From Mycobacterium sp. 852002-50816_SCH5313054-b (GTDB lineage Bacteria > Actinomycetota > Actinomycetes > Mycobacteriales > Mycobacteriaceae): a DNA stretch of 33,319 bases. The translations under genes were made by a program, and so were the position numbers. Below are positions 1-6,789 of this stretch, piece by piece. Numbering within the stretch: the first letter of the stretch is position 1; every line of letters starts with the position of its first letter. The notes beneath the pieces are model-generated. The model saw only the letters and a list, made by a program, of their open reading frames with translations. It searched no databases and was not told the DNA's origin. The DNA lies in NCBI RefSeq assembly GCF_001667185.1, contig NZ_LZIC01000095.1:1-33319 (forward strand), in the 5' to 3' direction.

Positions 1-72
1 ATGAGGACACCTCGCGATCACTGGGCTGTCCTCTATGTCGGGAGACATCCGTCCTCTATGTCAATGAATCAC
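1..72. mobile_element. Probable outer end of an IS481-type insertion sequence (cut by window edge)
   Basis: The 12-mer GTCCTCTATGTC occurs twice, at 28-39 and 51-62. Read on the minus strand the segment begins TGTGATTCATTGACATAG and carries two copies of GACATAGAGGAC. Actinobacterial IS481-family elements, as I recall them, have TGT-starting ends with nested GACATAGAGGAC-like repeats, so this could be an element terminus with the transposase lying outside the window to the left. No transposase codons are visible here. A phage or regulator operator array is the alternative. Confidence 0.4.
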
Positions 73-120
73 AGACCCCTTCGCCCACCGCTGAGCGGTT
101 CCACGAACTGCCGGCCTAGA

Positions 121-148
121 GGCCACGAACTCCAAAGAGTTCGTGGCC
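121..148 (+). terminator. Perfect 12-bp hairpin followed by T-rich run
   Basis: GGCCACGAACTC (121-132), loop CAAA, GAGTTCGTGGCC (137-148), then TTTACGTTT. The T-run sits on the plus-strand side, so the hairpin best fits termination of plus-strand transcription from the left. It also lies 55 bases downstream of the minus-strand glutathione peroxidase gene and may act in both directions. Confidence 0.65.
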
Positions 149-202
149 TTTACGTTTCCGTTCGGTTGGGGCACTACGTGCGGGTGATGATCGACCCGAG
201 AT

Positions 203-691
203 TCACCGGGCAACCACGGCCTCGACGGCGTCGATCACCTCGGGGGCGTCGGGTTCCGTCCGGGGACGAAACCGACGGACCACCGCACCGTCTGGGCTGA
301 TCAGAAACTTCTCGAAGTTCCATTGAATGTCGCCCGCCGAGCCGTCGGAGTCGACGGTTTTGGTCAGCTCGGCGTACAGCGGATGGCGGTCTTCGCCGTT
401 GACGTCGGTCTTGGCCAGCAACGGAAAGGTCACCCCGTACGTCGTCGAGCAGAACTGCTGGATCTCCTCGGCCGTGCCCGGTTCCTGGCCCATGAACTGG
501 TTGCATGGAACGCCGACGACCGTCAGGCCGCGTTCGCGATAGTCCCGCGCGAGCTTCTCCAACGCGGTGTACTGCGGAGTCAGGCCGCACTTGGAGGCCA
601 CGTTCACGATCAGCGTTGCGCCGCTGGACAATTCGGCCAGCGTCGTCGCGTTGCCGTCGAGGGTGGTCAGGGCGATGTCTTTGAGGGTCAC
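203..691 (-). CDS. Glutathione peroxidase-family thiol peroxidase (cysteine type)
   Basis: This 162-residue protein is the usual size of a bacterial GPx/BtuE-type peroxidase, a soluble cytoplasmic enzyme that reduces H2O2 and organic hydroperoxides. Visible motifs are NVASKCGLTPQY with the peroxidatic Cys35 in place of selenocysteine, VPCNQFMGQEPG with Gln69, and WNFEKFLI with Trp124-Asn125, which completes the catalytic tetrad. Cys81 lies where thioredoxin-dependent members carry their resolving cysteine. Mycobacteria make mycothiol rather than glutathione, so thioredoxin is the likely reductant; this is inference. The start is GTG at 691. The gene lies 22 bases after the VOC gene on the same strand, so the two are probably co-transcribed. 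Confidence 0.93.
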   Translation of the reverse strand: MTLKDIALTTLDGNATTLAELSSGATLIVNVASKCGLTPQYTALEKLARDYRERGLTVVGVPCNQFMGQEPGTAEEIQQFCSTTYGVTFPLLAKTDVNGEDRHPLYAELTKTVDSDGSAGDIQWNFEKFLISPDGAVVRRFRPRTEPDAPEVIDAVEAVVAR

Positions 692-713
692 TCCGACGAC
701 GCTAACACTTGTT

Positions 714-1067
714 TCACCGGGCCAGCGGGCTGTAGAACACCAGGCCGTTGCCCTTGTTGTCGTAGACCACCGCGCGCCGCTCGTGCGCGTCGTCGTACGG
801 GCCTTTCACGATGCCGCCACCACTGGCCTCGACGGCCTTGGCGGCGGCGTCGACGTCGGCGGCCTTGATCCCGACCACGACCTGCCCAGGGATGGGGTGG
901 TCCACCGCGGTCGCCAGCGCGAGGGTGACCGCCCCGCCGTCGAGCGCCGCGAAGTGGGCCCCATCGCGGAACTTCAGCGGCATTCCCAGGGTCTCGCTAT
1001 AGAGCCGGATCGACCCGTCCAGGTCGTCGGTCGACAAGACAACCATCCGCACTTCGTGCTCGCTCAC
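714..1067 (-). CDS. VOC (glyoxalase/bleomycin-resistance fold) family protein
   Basis: A 117-residue single-module vicinal-oxygen-chelate protein. It opens with the typical VRMVVLSTDDLDGSIRLYSE strand-helix unit and ends with a second unit, GIVKGPYDDAHERRAVVYDNKGNGLVFY. One such polypeptide has two beta-alpha-beta-beta-beta units and usually dimerises around a metal. The exact reaction (glyoxalase, epimerase, dioxygenase or resistance) cannot be read from the sequence. The GTG start at 1067 is supported by a perfect AGGAGG Shine-Dalgarno sequence just upstream. It heads a probable two-gene unit with the peroxidase, which would suit a detoxification role. It diverges from the small YdeI-like gene with a 38-base gap. 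Confidence 0.85.
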   Translation of the reverse strand: MSEHEVRMVVLSTDDLDGSIRLYSETLGMPLKFRDGAHFAALDGGAVTLALATAVDHPIPGQVVVGIKAADVDAAAKAVEASGGGIVKGPYDDAHERRAVVYDNKGNGLVFYSPLAR

Positions 1068-1093
1068 TGCTGCCTCCTCGGGCTGGATCGCCT

Positions 1094-1105
1094 TACCCTA
1101 GCCCG
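1094..1105 (+). promoter_or_regulatory. -10 element for a leaderless transcript
   Basis: TACCCT at 1094-1099 plus a six-base spacer places the expected transcription start on the GTG at 1106. No convincing -35 is visible. Confidence 0.5.
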
Positions 1106-1372
1106 GTGAGCAGCAACCGAGTCCCCGGCGGAGTGGTCCACAGATTGCCGGCAGACCTGCGTGAGGCGCTGACGGCCAACTCGACGGCGTTGGCCGCCTG
1201 GCTGGACATCACGCCCTTGGCGCGCAACGAGTTCATCTGCTGGGTCGAGGACGCCAAACAAGACACGACCCGAAAGCGGCGCATTCGCCGAACCCAGGAG
1301 GAGCTAGAGGAAGGCAAGCGCCGGCCGTGCTGCTGGCCCGGGTGCAAGCACCGCGAGCGCACCGGCAGGTAG
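1106..1372 (+). CDS. YdeI/OmpD-associated (OmdA-type) small protein
   Basis: An 88-residue basic protein. The segment LREALTANSTALAAWLDITPLARNEFICWVEDAK followed by a run of lysines and arginines matches the OmdA/YdeI family, in which a short helical unit carries a conserved W-x-x-L-T-P-L-A-R-x-E core. Family members are linked loosely to stress or bacteriocin protection, but the biochemical role is not known. The C-terminus adds CCWPGCKHRERTGR, which has three cysteines and a histidine and could bind metal. The GTG start at 1106 follows a TACCCT -10 element (1094-1099) by six bases, so the message is probably leaderless. Confidence 0.75.
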   Translation: MSSNRVPGGVVHRLPADLREALTANSTALAAWLDITPLARNEFICWVEDAKQDTTRKRRIRRTQEELEEGKRRPCCWPGCKHRERTGR

Positions 1373-1394
1373 GTGAGGCCGGCTAGGGCTGCAC

Positions 1395-1712
1395 CTACCG
1401 ATCGACGTCGGGAGTGACGGGGTCGGTGATGTCATCGAACTCGGGGTGTTTCTTGAGCACCGTGACCACCATCGAGCACACCGGAACGATGCGCTTGCCC
1501 TCATCGCGAGTCGCGTTCAACGCCTCCTCCACGAGGATGGTGGCCAGGCCTCGGCCGCCGTACGCCGGGTCGATCTCGGTGTGGTGGAAGACGCGCTGAT
1601 CGCCACGATCGTAGAAGTCGGCGAGGCCGACGGGCTTGCCCTCGACGGAGATGGTGTAGCGACCCTCCTCCGCGGTCACGGTGGCCGGGGCGCCGGTCTT
1701 ATCGGCGGTCAT
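1395..1712 (-). CDS. GNAT-family N-acetyltransferase (YjdJ-like, COG2388 type)
   Basis: A compact 105-residue acetyltransferase. The acetyl-CoA pyrophosphate-binding loop is visible as EIDPAYGGRGLATILVEEAL, followed by the helix-strand ATRDEGKRIVPVCSMVVTVLKKHPEF. That ending, with cysteine in PVCSMV and K-K-H-P-E-F, is typical of the small YjdJ group, which lacks the N-terminal strands of larger GNATs. The acceptor is unknown. The ATG at 1712 follows an AGAAGGGAG ribosome-binding site. The gene lies 12 bases after the pirin gene on the same strand and is probably the last gene of an acyl-CoA dehydrogenase-pirin-GNAT operon. Confidence 0.87.
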   Translation of the reverse strand: MTADKTGAPATVTAEEGRYTISVEGKPVGLADFYDRGDQRVFHHTEIDPAYGGRGLATILVEEALNATRDEGKRIVPVCSMVVTVLKKHPEFDDITDPVTPDVDR

Positions 1713-1724
1713 GTGTGCTCCCTT

Positions 1725-2726
1725 CTAAGCGGTACTCGGTCGAGGCCGCAGCCGGGTGGCCGGCAGCGGCGGGGCGGGCAGTCGCGCGACCACACCCTGG
1801 TAGCCCGAAACGGTGCCGAAACGGTCGTCGCCGTCCTCCCACAGTCGGCGGTAGCCGACGATGTCGTCGTGACTGCGCCCGACGAAGTTCCACCACATCA
1901 CCAACTGTTCGCCAAACGGTGTCCCGCCCAGTAGCAGCATCCGTGCCGGTCGGTCACCGAGGTTGCGCACGTGCAGCGTCGAATGGCCCGCTCCTTGGTA
2001 GCCGAGGTCGGCGAGCGCCAGGGTAGTCCCGCCCAGCGCGACGGGCCCCGAGTCGCAGAGCAGGCCGTGTTCGAAGGCCGGATCGACCTCGATGTCCAGC
2101 GCGGCGTTCGGCTCCAGGTCGAGCTGCGCGCCCAGCAGCGGCGTGAACGTGCGCACCGGCGAGCTGCTGCCGGCCAGCTCCCCGAGAAACACGCGCGCCA
2201 CCGCGCCCGGCAGCGAAATCGGCGGGGGCGCATAGTTGGCGAAGTCGCGTCCGGTGTCGCGGTGGGAATCGGGCAGCGCGACCCACAACTGAACCCCGTG
2301 CAACGCGGCGTCCGGGCCGATCGACACCTCGGAGTGACAAATACCCGCGCCCGCGGTCATCAGGTTCAGCTCGCCCGGCCGGACCAACGCGCGGACTCCG
2401 GCGCTATCTCGGTGCTCCACTCCCCCGCCGAACAACCAACTCACGGTTTGCAATCCGGTGTGTGGATGAGGGGGGACGTCCATGCGCGTGGGCGCGGGGC
2501 CGTCGGGGAGGCCATAGTGGTCGATGAAGCACCAGGCACCGACCAGCGAGCGTTGCCGTTGCGGAAGCGTGCGCTGCACCCGCATCGCCCTCGGCCCGCC
2601 CAGCGGAACCTCGCGCGGATGTAACACCTCGACACCGGCGGCGCCCGACGCGCTGCAAGCGACTTCGACCGGCGCGGTCTCGAGGTTGCTCACCGGCCCG
2701 ACGTTACGCCCCGTGGCAGGCTTCAC
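1725..2726 (-). CDS. Pirin-family bicupin protein
   Basis: A 333-residue protein with the pirin double-cupin layout. The N-terminal cupin carries the metal ligands as PHPHTGLQTVSWLF and GICHSE; the C-terminal cupin carries RMLLLGGTPFGEQLVMWWNFVGRS. Pirins bind a single iron and act either as quercetin-dioxygenase-like enzymes or as protein-binding regulators, and the sequence does not decide between these. The GTG start at 2726 overlaps the upstream stop as GTGA, which indicates translational coupling with the acyl-CoA dehydrogenase. An internal in-frame start near VSNLETAPV cannot be excluded. Confidence 0.9.
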   Translation of the reverse strand: MKPATGRNVGPVSNLETAPVEVACSASGAAGVEVLHPREVPLGGPRAMRVQRTLPQRQRSLVGAWCFIDHYGLPDGPAPTRMDVPPHPHTGLQTVSWLFGGGVEHRDSAGVRALVRPGELNLMTAGAGICHSEVSIGPDAALHGVQLWVALPDSHRDTGRDFANYAPPPISLPGAVARVFLGELAGSSSPVRTFTPLLGAQLDLEPNAALDIEVDPAFEHGLLCDSGPVALGGTTLALADLGYQGAGHSTLHVRNLGDRPARMLLLGGTPFGEQLVMWWNFVGRSHDDIVGYRRLWEDGDDRFGTVSGYQGVVARLPAPPLPATRLRPRPSTA

Positions 2727-4105
2727 CTGCCCGGCGGCCGCAGCACCTTCATCGCCAGCCGCATGACCGGCTCGGGGACGCGGTCCTGCATCGACAGCGC
2801 GGCGTCGGCGGCGCGGGATCGCAGCGGGGTGCCGCGACCGAAGATCCGGTTCAGCGGGCCGCCCGTCGGCTCGATCACCACATGCAGCGGCGGGGTGCCC
2901 ACCGCGGCGCCCAGCGCATTGGAGATGACCATCCGCTGAATCTCGCTGGTGCCCTCAAAGATGGTGTACAGCTTGGCATCCCGATACCACTTCTCCACCG
3001 GGTGGTCCGTGATGTAACCCCAGCCGCCCATCGTCTGGATGGCCCGTTCGGTCGCCTTCACCGCGACCTCGCTGGCGGCGAACTTCGACATCGAGCCCTC
3101 GCCGCGCTCAAACGGGACGTTGTTGGCCGCCATCCAGGAGGCGCGCCAGGTTAGGAGCCGGGCGGCGTCGATCTCGGTGGCCAGTTCCGCCAGCGGAAAC
3201 GCGATGCCCTGGTTGTCGATGATCGGGCCGCCGAAGGCTTCTCGTTCCGTGGCGTACCACGTCGCGTATTCCAATGCGGCGCGGGCGATCCCGATCGCCT
3301 GGGCGGCGACCATCGGGCGGGTCTGCTCGAAGGTGCCCAACGTAGCCGAGCCCGACCGCTGTCCGCCGGCCACCACCTCGCGTGCTTTGGCGAGCTTGTG
3401 TTCGAGCTTCTCTTCTCCACCAAGCAGATTGGCTCCCGGAACGCGCACCCCCTCGAACAGCAATTCGGCGGTGTGCGACGCACGGCAACCCAGCTTGTCG
3501 AGCTTTCGAACCAGTTTCAGCCCCGGCGTGCCGCCTGGCACAACGAACAGCGCCTGACCGCGGTGCCCGAGTTCCTCATCGACGACCGCGTTGACCACAT
3601 GCACATTGGCGATGCCGCCGTTGCCGATCCACATCTTGTGGCCATCGATGATCCAGTCGTCACCGTCGCGGCGCGCGCGGGTACGCAGATTCCGGACGTC
3701 GCTGCCGCCCTCGGGCTCGGAGATCGCCAGGGCGGCGAGCTTGATATCGCCTGGGGTTCCGAAACATTCGGGTGCCCACTCGAGCATTTGCTCCGGCGAC
3801 GCGGCCTGACCGATCGCCGACAACGCCAGCGCGGGCATGACGATCGCCAATCCGATTCCGGCGCAGCCCCAGAAGAGCTCCTCCATGAACATCGGTAGCG
3901 AAATGCCGGTCGGGTCACCGATGAGGTCGCGGTAGAAAAGCGGACTGTAGAAGCCGCGCTGGGCGGCCTCCTCCAGCACCGCCCAGGGAAATTCCTGGCG
4001 CTGGTCGTAATGGAGCGCCACGGGGCGGATCACCTCTTCGGCGAACTCGTGGGTGCGCCGGGCCAGGTCGTGTTGCGCTGCCGTCGGTGTCAGGTCGAAT
4101 GTCAT
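2723..4105 (-). CDS. Acyl-CoA dehydrogenase (FadE-type)
   Basis: A 460-residue flavoenzyme that introduces the alpha,beta double bond into an acyl-CoA. Visible family signatures are LAALAISEPEGGSDVRNL (flavin/substrate segment), WIIDGHKMWIGNGG, the R-S-G-S segment, QTMGGWGY, and the catalytic-base motif YTIFEGTSEIQRMVI with Glu384. It is longer than the usual 380-400 residues because of a C-terminal extension of about 50 residues. Substrate chain length cannot be assigned. The ATG at 4105 follows a GAGGCGG ribosome-binding site. whiB5 lies 73 bases upstream on the same strand, so read-through is possible. The downstream pirin overlaps it by four bases. Confidence 0.93.
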   Translation of the reverse strand: MTFDLTPTAAQHDLARRTHEFAEEVIRPVALHYDQRQEFPWAVLEEAAQRGFYSPLFYRDLIGDPTGISLPMFMEELFWGCAGIGLAIVMPALALSAIGQAASPEQMLEWAPECFGTPGDIKLAALAISEPEGGSDVRNLRTRARRDGDDWIIDGHKMWIGNGGIANVHVVNAVVDEELGHRGQALFVVPGGTPGLKLVRKLDKLGCRASHTAELLFEGVRVPGANLLGGEEKLEHKLAKAREVVAGGQRSGSATLGTFEQTRPMVAAQAIGIARAALEYATWYATEREAFGGPIIDNQGIAFPLAELATEIDAARLLTWRASWMAANNVPFERGEGSMSKFAASEVAVKATERAIQTMGGWGYITDHPVEKWYRDAKLYTIFEGTSEIQRMVISNALGAAVGTPPLHVVIEPTGGPLNRIFGRGTPLRSRAADAALSMQDRVPEPVMRLAMKVLRPPGR

Positions 4106-4178
4106 AGATCCGCCTCGGGGTGGACAGACTCGATCGTGCCAAGCCGGTCTACCCCGTCGGCCGGGTCAGCAAACGAGG

Positions 4179-4595
4179 TCAGGCGGCGGAACGGGGGCCC
4201 ACGTGTGCGGTCGGCAGATGCAACACCACCGCGGCGACGGGAACCGCGTCGTGCTCGTGCCGCGCCAACAGCGCCGCGTTCTCGGGCAGCTGTCGTGAGT
4301 TGATCTCGCCGGCGGCGATCCGGCGCAGCACGTCGTGGGCGCGGGCGAGTTGTTCGCGCTTGCGGTACTGGCCGCCGGGCAGTTTGACGCCGGCCCAGAC
4401 GCCGTACTCCTCGCGGTGTGCGATCGCGTGCTGGGCGCAGCGTCGCTGCTGGGCCAGCGGGCAGCGCCGCAGGCACTGGATCCGCGCCTCGGTGGCGGAC
4501 AGCTCGTAGGCGCGCGCCTTCGCCGCGCCGTCACCACCGTCGTCGTCGGGATAGCCGAACCACAATTCCGGGTTGGCTGCGCAGGGGTGCCCCAT
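4179..4595 (-). CDS. whiB5: WhiB5-type iron-sulfur transcription regulator
   Basis: A 138-residue Wbl protein. Cysteines 5, 41, 45 and 53 are placed to hold a 4Fe-4S cluster, and GVWAGVKLPGG is the tryptophan turn preceding the basic C-terminal segment. The spacing is C41-x3-C45 rather than the usual C-x2-C, which is a recognised peculiarity of WhiB5. Wbl proteins sense redox or NO and alter transcription through the sigma factor. I chose ATG 4595 (MGHPCAANPELWFG) because GGAGAAGGAG lies just upstream and the length matches WhiB5; a longer frame to 4694 adds an unrelated N-terminus that would cross the promoter region. It diverges from the Rv0023-like regulator across a repeat-rich gap. Confidence 0.92.
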   Translation of the reverse strand: MGHPCAANPELWFGYPDDDGGDGAAKARAYELSATEARIQCLRRCPLAQQRRCAQHAIAHREEYGVWAGVKLPGGQYRKREQLARAHDVLRRIAAGEINSRQLPENAALLARHEHDAVPVAAVVLHLPTAHVGPRSAA

Positions 4596-4617
4596 ATCGG
4601 TCTCCTTCTCCAGCGGT

Positions 4618-4684
4618 GAAACGTAGGCAAAAGCGTATACACATGTGGCTGGTGCGCGCAAGAGAAACGTGACAAAAACGTATA
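4618..4684. repeat. Imperfect direct repeats in the whiB5/XRE-regulator intergenic region
   Basis: Two 21-22-base units: GAAACGT + AGG + CAAAAGCGTATA at 4618-4639, and GAAACGT + GA + CAAAAACGTATA at 4664-4684. Their 12-base 3' parts differ at one base. The start-to-start spacing is 45-46 bases, slightly over four helical turns. The first unit covers a TACGTT that could be the -10 of whiB5 (4625-4620 on the minus strand). These are candidate operators, most simply for the adjacent XRE regulator or WhiB5; that is inference. Confidence 0.6.
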
Positions 4685-4710
4685 TCCGCTGCATGGAGGT
4701 GCGCCGTGTG

Positions 4711-4731
4711 TACTATCCGGCCTATGGCCGG
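4711..4731 (+). promoter_or_regulatory. -10 element and adjoining palindrome upstream of the XRE regulator
   Basis: TACTAT at 4711-4716 resembles a -10 box. It is followed at once by CCGGCCTATGGCCGG (4717-4731), a perfect 6-bp inverted repeat around TAT. The palindrome would cover the transcription start, so it could be an autoregulatory operator. Confidence 0.45.
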
Positions 4732-4739
4732 AGCGTGCG

Positions 4740-5504
4740 GTGAGCCGTGAATCGGCCGGCGCGGCCATCCGCGCACTGCGCGAGTCACGCGACTGGTCGC
4801 TGGCAGAGCTGGCCGCCGCGACGGGCGTCAGCATCATGGGACTGAGCTTTTTGGAGCGCGGCGCCCGCAAGCCGCACAAAAGCACAGTTCAGAAGGTCGA
4901 GAACGGGCTCGGCCTACCGCCGGGCACCTACTCTCGGCTGCTGGTGGCCGCCGACCCGGACGCCGAGCTGGCCCGGCTGATGGCCGCGCAGCCGGTCGAC
5001 ACGAGGCCCTCGAGGGCCCCCGGCGCGGTGGTGGTGGACCGGCACAGCGACACGGAAGTCCTGGAAGGTTACGCCGAAGCCCAACTCGATGCCCTCAAAT
5101 CCGTCATCGATCGGCTGCCGGCGACGACATCAAACGAATATGAGACGTATATTCTGTCTGTGATCGCTCAATGCGTGAAGGCGGAGATGCTCGCCGCCAG
5201 CTCCTGGCGGGTCGCCGTCAATGCCGGCGCCGACTCGACGGGCCGGCTCATGGAGCATCTGCAGGCACTCGAGGCGACGCGCACGGCGCTGCTGGAGCGG
5301 ATGCCCACCAGTCTGAGCGCGCGCTTCGATCGCGCGTGCGTGCAGTCGTCGTTGCCGGAGACGATCATCGCGGCCCTGGTCGGTGTCGGCACCGACGACA
5401 TGTGGGACATCCGCAACCGGGGCGCGATTCCTCCGGGGGCGCTCCCCCGCGTCCGCGCCTTCGCCGAGGCGGTCGAGTCGACGAGCCGCGAGCGGGCGCA
5501 ATGA
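4740..5504 (+). CDS. XRE-family helix-turn-helix regulator (Rv0023-like)
   Basis: A 254-residue protein. Residues of about 5-65 form an XRE/Cro HTH domain: AIRALRESRDWSLAELAAAT, GVSIMGLSFLERGARKPHKST and the following helix ending GLPPGTYSRLL. The remaining 190 residues are mostly helical and of unknown fold, with a conserved-looking end (DDMWDIRNRGAIPPGALPRVRAFA). The M. tuberculosis homologue is Rv0023, located beside whiB5. The GTG at 4740 is preceded by GGAG. The stop overlaps the start of the P60 peptidase gene as ATGA, so regulator and peptidase are translationally coupled. It may control its own promoter and whiB5 through the repeats between them. Confidence 0.9.
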   Translation: MSRESAGAAIRALRESRDWSLAELAAATGVSIMGLSFLERGARKPHKSTVQKVENGLGLPPGTYSRLLVAADPDAELARLMAAQPVDTRPSRAPGAVVVDRHSDTEVLEGYAEAQLDALKSVIDRLPATTSNEYETYILSVIAQCVKAEMLAASSWRVAVNAGADSTGRLMEHLQALEATRTALLERMPTSLSARFDRACVQSSLPETIIAALVGVGTDDMWDIRNRGAIPPGALPRVRAFAEAVESTSRERAQ

Positions 5505-6313
5505 ACGAAAGCGAAATCGAAGTGTTGAGCAGCGCCCATCGACTGTTCGCCGGCGACGCGAGGCAGCCGACGCTGGATGCCGGTTCAACGCAGTACCGCG
5601 AATCGCTGGCCCGCGCGGCCGCCCTGAATGACACTGTGGCACAAGGCCATTACGAGCTGACGGCGGACCGCGGCCGGCGGCGGATGCTCTCGGCGGCCCG
5701 CACGGATGCCGCGGCCGCCGGCGTGCTGGCCAGCGCACGCCAGGATCGGGCCCGGGCGCGTGAGCTGACAAAATCCCTCGTCGACGAGGCCCGCGCCGAC
5801 GCCACCGTGACCCCGATGACCCCGATGGCCCAGCGCGAGGCGATGCGCCGCAGCGTCGCCCGACTGCGCGCGCAGCGGGCCCACGTCGTGTCGGCCCGGC
5901 TCAAGGCGCGACGGCACTCCGCGGCGCTGCGGGCGATGCGCTACCGATTGACTCACCACCGCGGTCCGGGGGCGTCGACGCCGAACCTTGCCGCCGTGCG
6001 CGCGGCCTTGTCGCGACTGGGACGCCCCTACGTCTGGGGCGCAACCGGACCCGACCAGTTCGACTGCTCCGGGCTGGTTCAGTGGTCCTACGCGCAGGCG
6101 GGCGTTCACCTGGGCCGCACCACCTATCAGCAGATCAACGACGGGGTTCCGGTGCCCCGCTCGCTGATCCGACCGGGCGACCTCGTCTTCCCACACGCCG
6201 GACACGTTCAGATGGCGATCGGCAACAACCTGGTCGTCGAAGCGCCCTACTCGGGCGCGTCAGTGCGAATCAGTCGGCTGGGCAGCAACATTGCGATTCG
6301 GCGGCCGCTATGA
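5501..6313 (+). CDS. NlpC/P60 (C40) peptidoglycan peptidase, Rv0024-like
   Basis: A 270-residue protein. Residues 1-150 are helical and arginine/alanine-rich; about 155-270 form an NlpC/P60 domain. The triad is visible: Cys189 in FDCSGLVQWSY, His235 in HAGHVQMAIG and Glu247 in LVVEAP, with spacings of 46 and 12 close to RipA-type endopeptidases. Such enzymes cut the D-Glu-mDAP bond in peptidoglycan stem peptides. No Sec signal peptide is present, unlike RipA/RipB, so export would need another route; the EspC-like neighbour suggests type VII secretion (inference). Start ATG 5501 overlaps the upstream stop (ATGA), and its own stop overlaps the next start (ATGA). The helical part resembles the next two proteins. 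Confidence 0.92.
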   Translation: MNESEIEVLSSAHRLFAGDARQPTLDAGSTQYRESLARAAALNDTVAQGHYELTADRGRRRMLSAARTDAAAAGVLASARQDRARARELTKSLVDEARADATVTPMTPMAQREAMRRSVARLRAQRAHVVSARLKARRHSAALRAMRYRLTHHRGPGASTPNLAAVRAALSRLGRPYVWGATGPDQFDCSGLVQWSYAQAGVHLGRTTYQQINDGVPVPRSLIRPGDLVFPHAGHVQMAIGNNLVVEAPYSGASVRISRLGSNIAIRRPL

Positions 6314-6687
6314 CGAATGAATCCATGCCAGAACAAGCCGGACCCTCGCTGGGCGCCATCCAGGCGCGGCAGTCGGCGCTGGCCGGCCGGCACGGCACCG
6401 CCTCCGAGGCCGACCGCGTGCTGGCCGAGGTGCTCGCCAGCGCTCATGCCGCCACCCGTGACAGCGTCGGGCGACTCGACGCGATCGCCGAGGAGATCGA
6501 CCGCGCCGCCCTGCAGCGCGGGGGACTGGCCGCCGATACCCGCATGGGGGCGCGCGAATTGCAGAGATTTCTGGTGGACAAACAACGCGAGATCGCGCGC
6601 GTCGTGTCCGATGCCCGCGAGCTCGGCCGCACGAAAAGGGCTGTCCTGGAAGGGCTGCGCGCGCAGTACGTTCTCCCCGCGGGCTAG
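6310..6687 (+). CDS. DUF4226-like helical protein (Rv0025-like)
   Basis: A 125-residue all-helical protein, about the size of Rv0025. The diagnostic stretch is MGARELQRFLVDKQREIARVV (residues about 80-100), which recurs as AGARDFQRFLIGKLKDIRAV in the next protein and, more weakly, in the N-terminal part of the P60 peptidase. It looks like a stand-alone copy of the helical module. No signal peptide, membrane segment, cysteine or C-terminal YxxxD/E secretion motif is visible. It begins at ATG 6310, overlapping the previous stop by four bases. Function is unknown; a chaperone or secretion-partner role is a guess from context. Confidence 0.85.
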   Translation: MTNESMPEQAGPSLGAIQARQSALAGRHGTASEADRVLAEVLASAHAATRDSVGRLDAIAEEIDRAALQRGGLAADTRMGARELQRFLVDKQREIARVVSDARELGRTKRAVLEGLRAQYVLPAG

Positions 6688-6732
6688 AGCGACGCGCGCC
6701 GACTCGTCGGTGCACAGGCGCGGCGGGGTGAA

Positions 6733-6761
6733 TTGTCTGCGGGAAGCTGCCTGGGTACTGT
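6733..6761 (+). promoter_or_regulatory. Promoter for the Rv0026-like gene
   Basis: TTGTCT (6733-6738), 17-base spacer, TACTGT (6756-6761). Transcription starting near 6768-6770 would leave a leader of about 20 bases containing AAGGGG ahead of ATG 6790. This separates the gene from the upstream operon. Confidence 0.55.
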
Positions 6762-6789
6762 CGCCCGGCATGAAGGGGCCGCGACATCG

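Noticed and set aside
1..300. 99-codon plus-strand open frame at the window start
   Set aside because: Arg/Pro-rich, runs through the hairpin and into the antisense of the peroxidase gene; no domain or ribosome-binding site.
4596..4694. N-terminal extension of WhiB5 starting at 4694
   Set aside because: The extension would include the promoter and repeats; ATG 4595 has a good ribosome-binding site and gives the family length.
6733..6789. TTG start for the Rv0026-like protein
   Set aside because: It coincides with a -35 box, and the added residues have no similarity to the family start; ATG 6790 is preferred.
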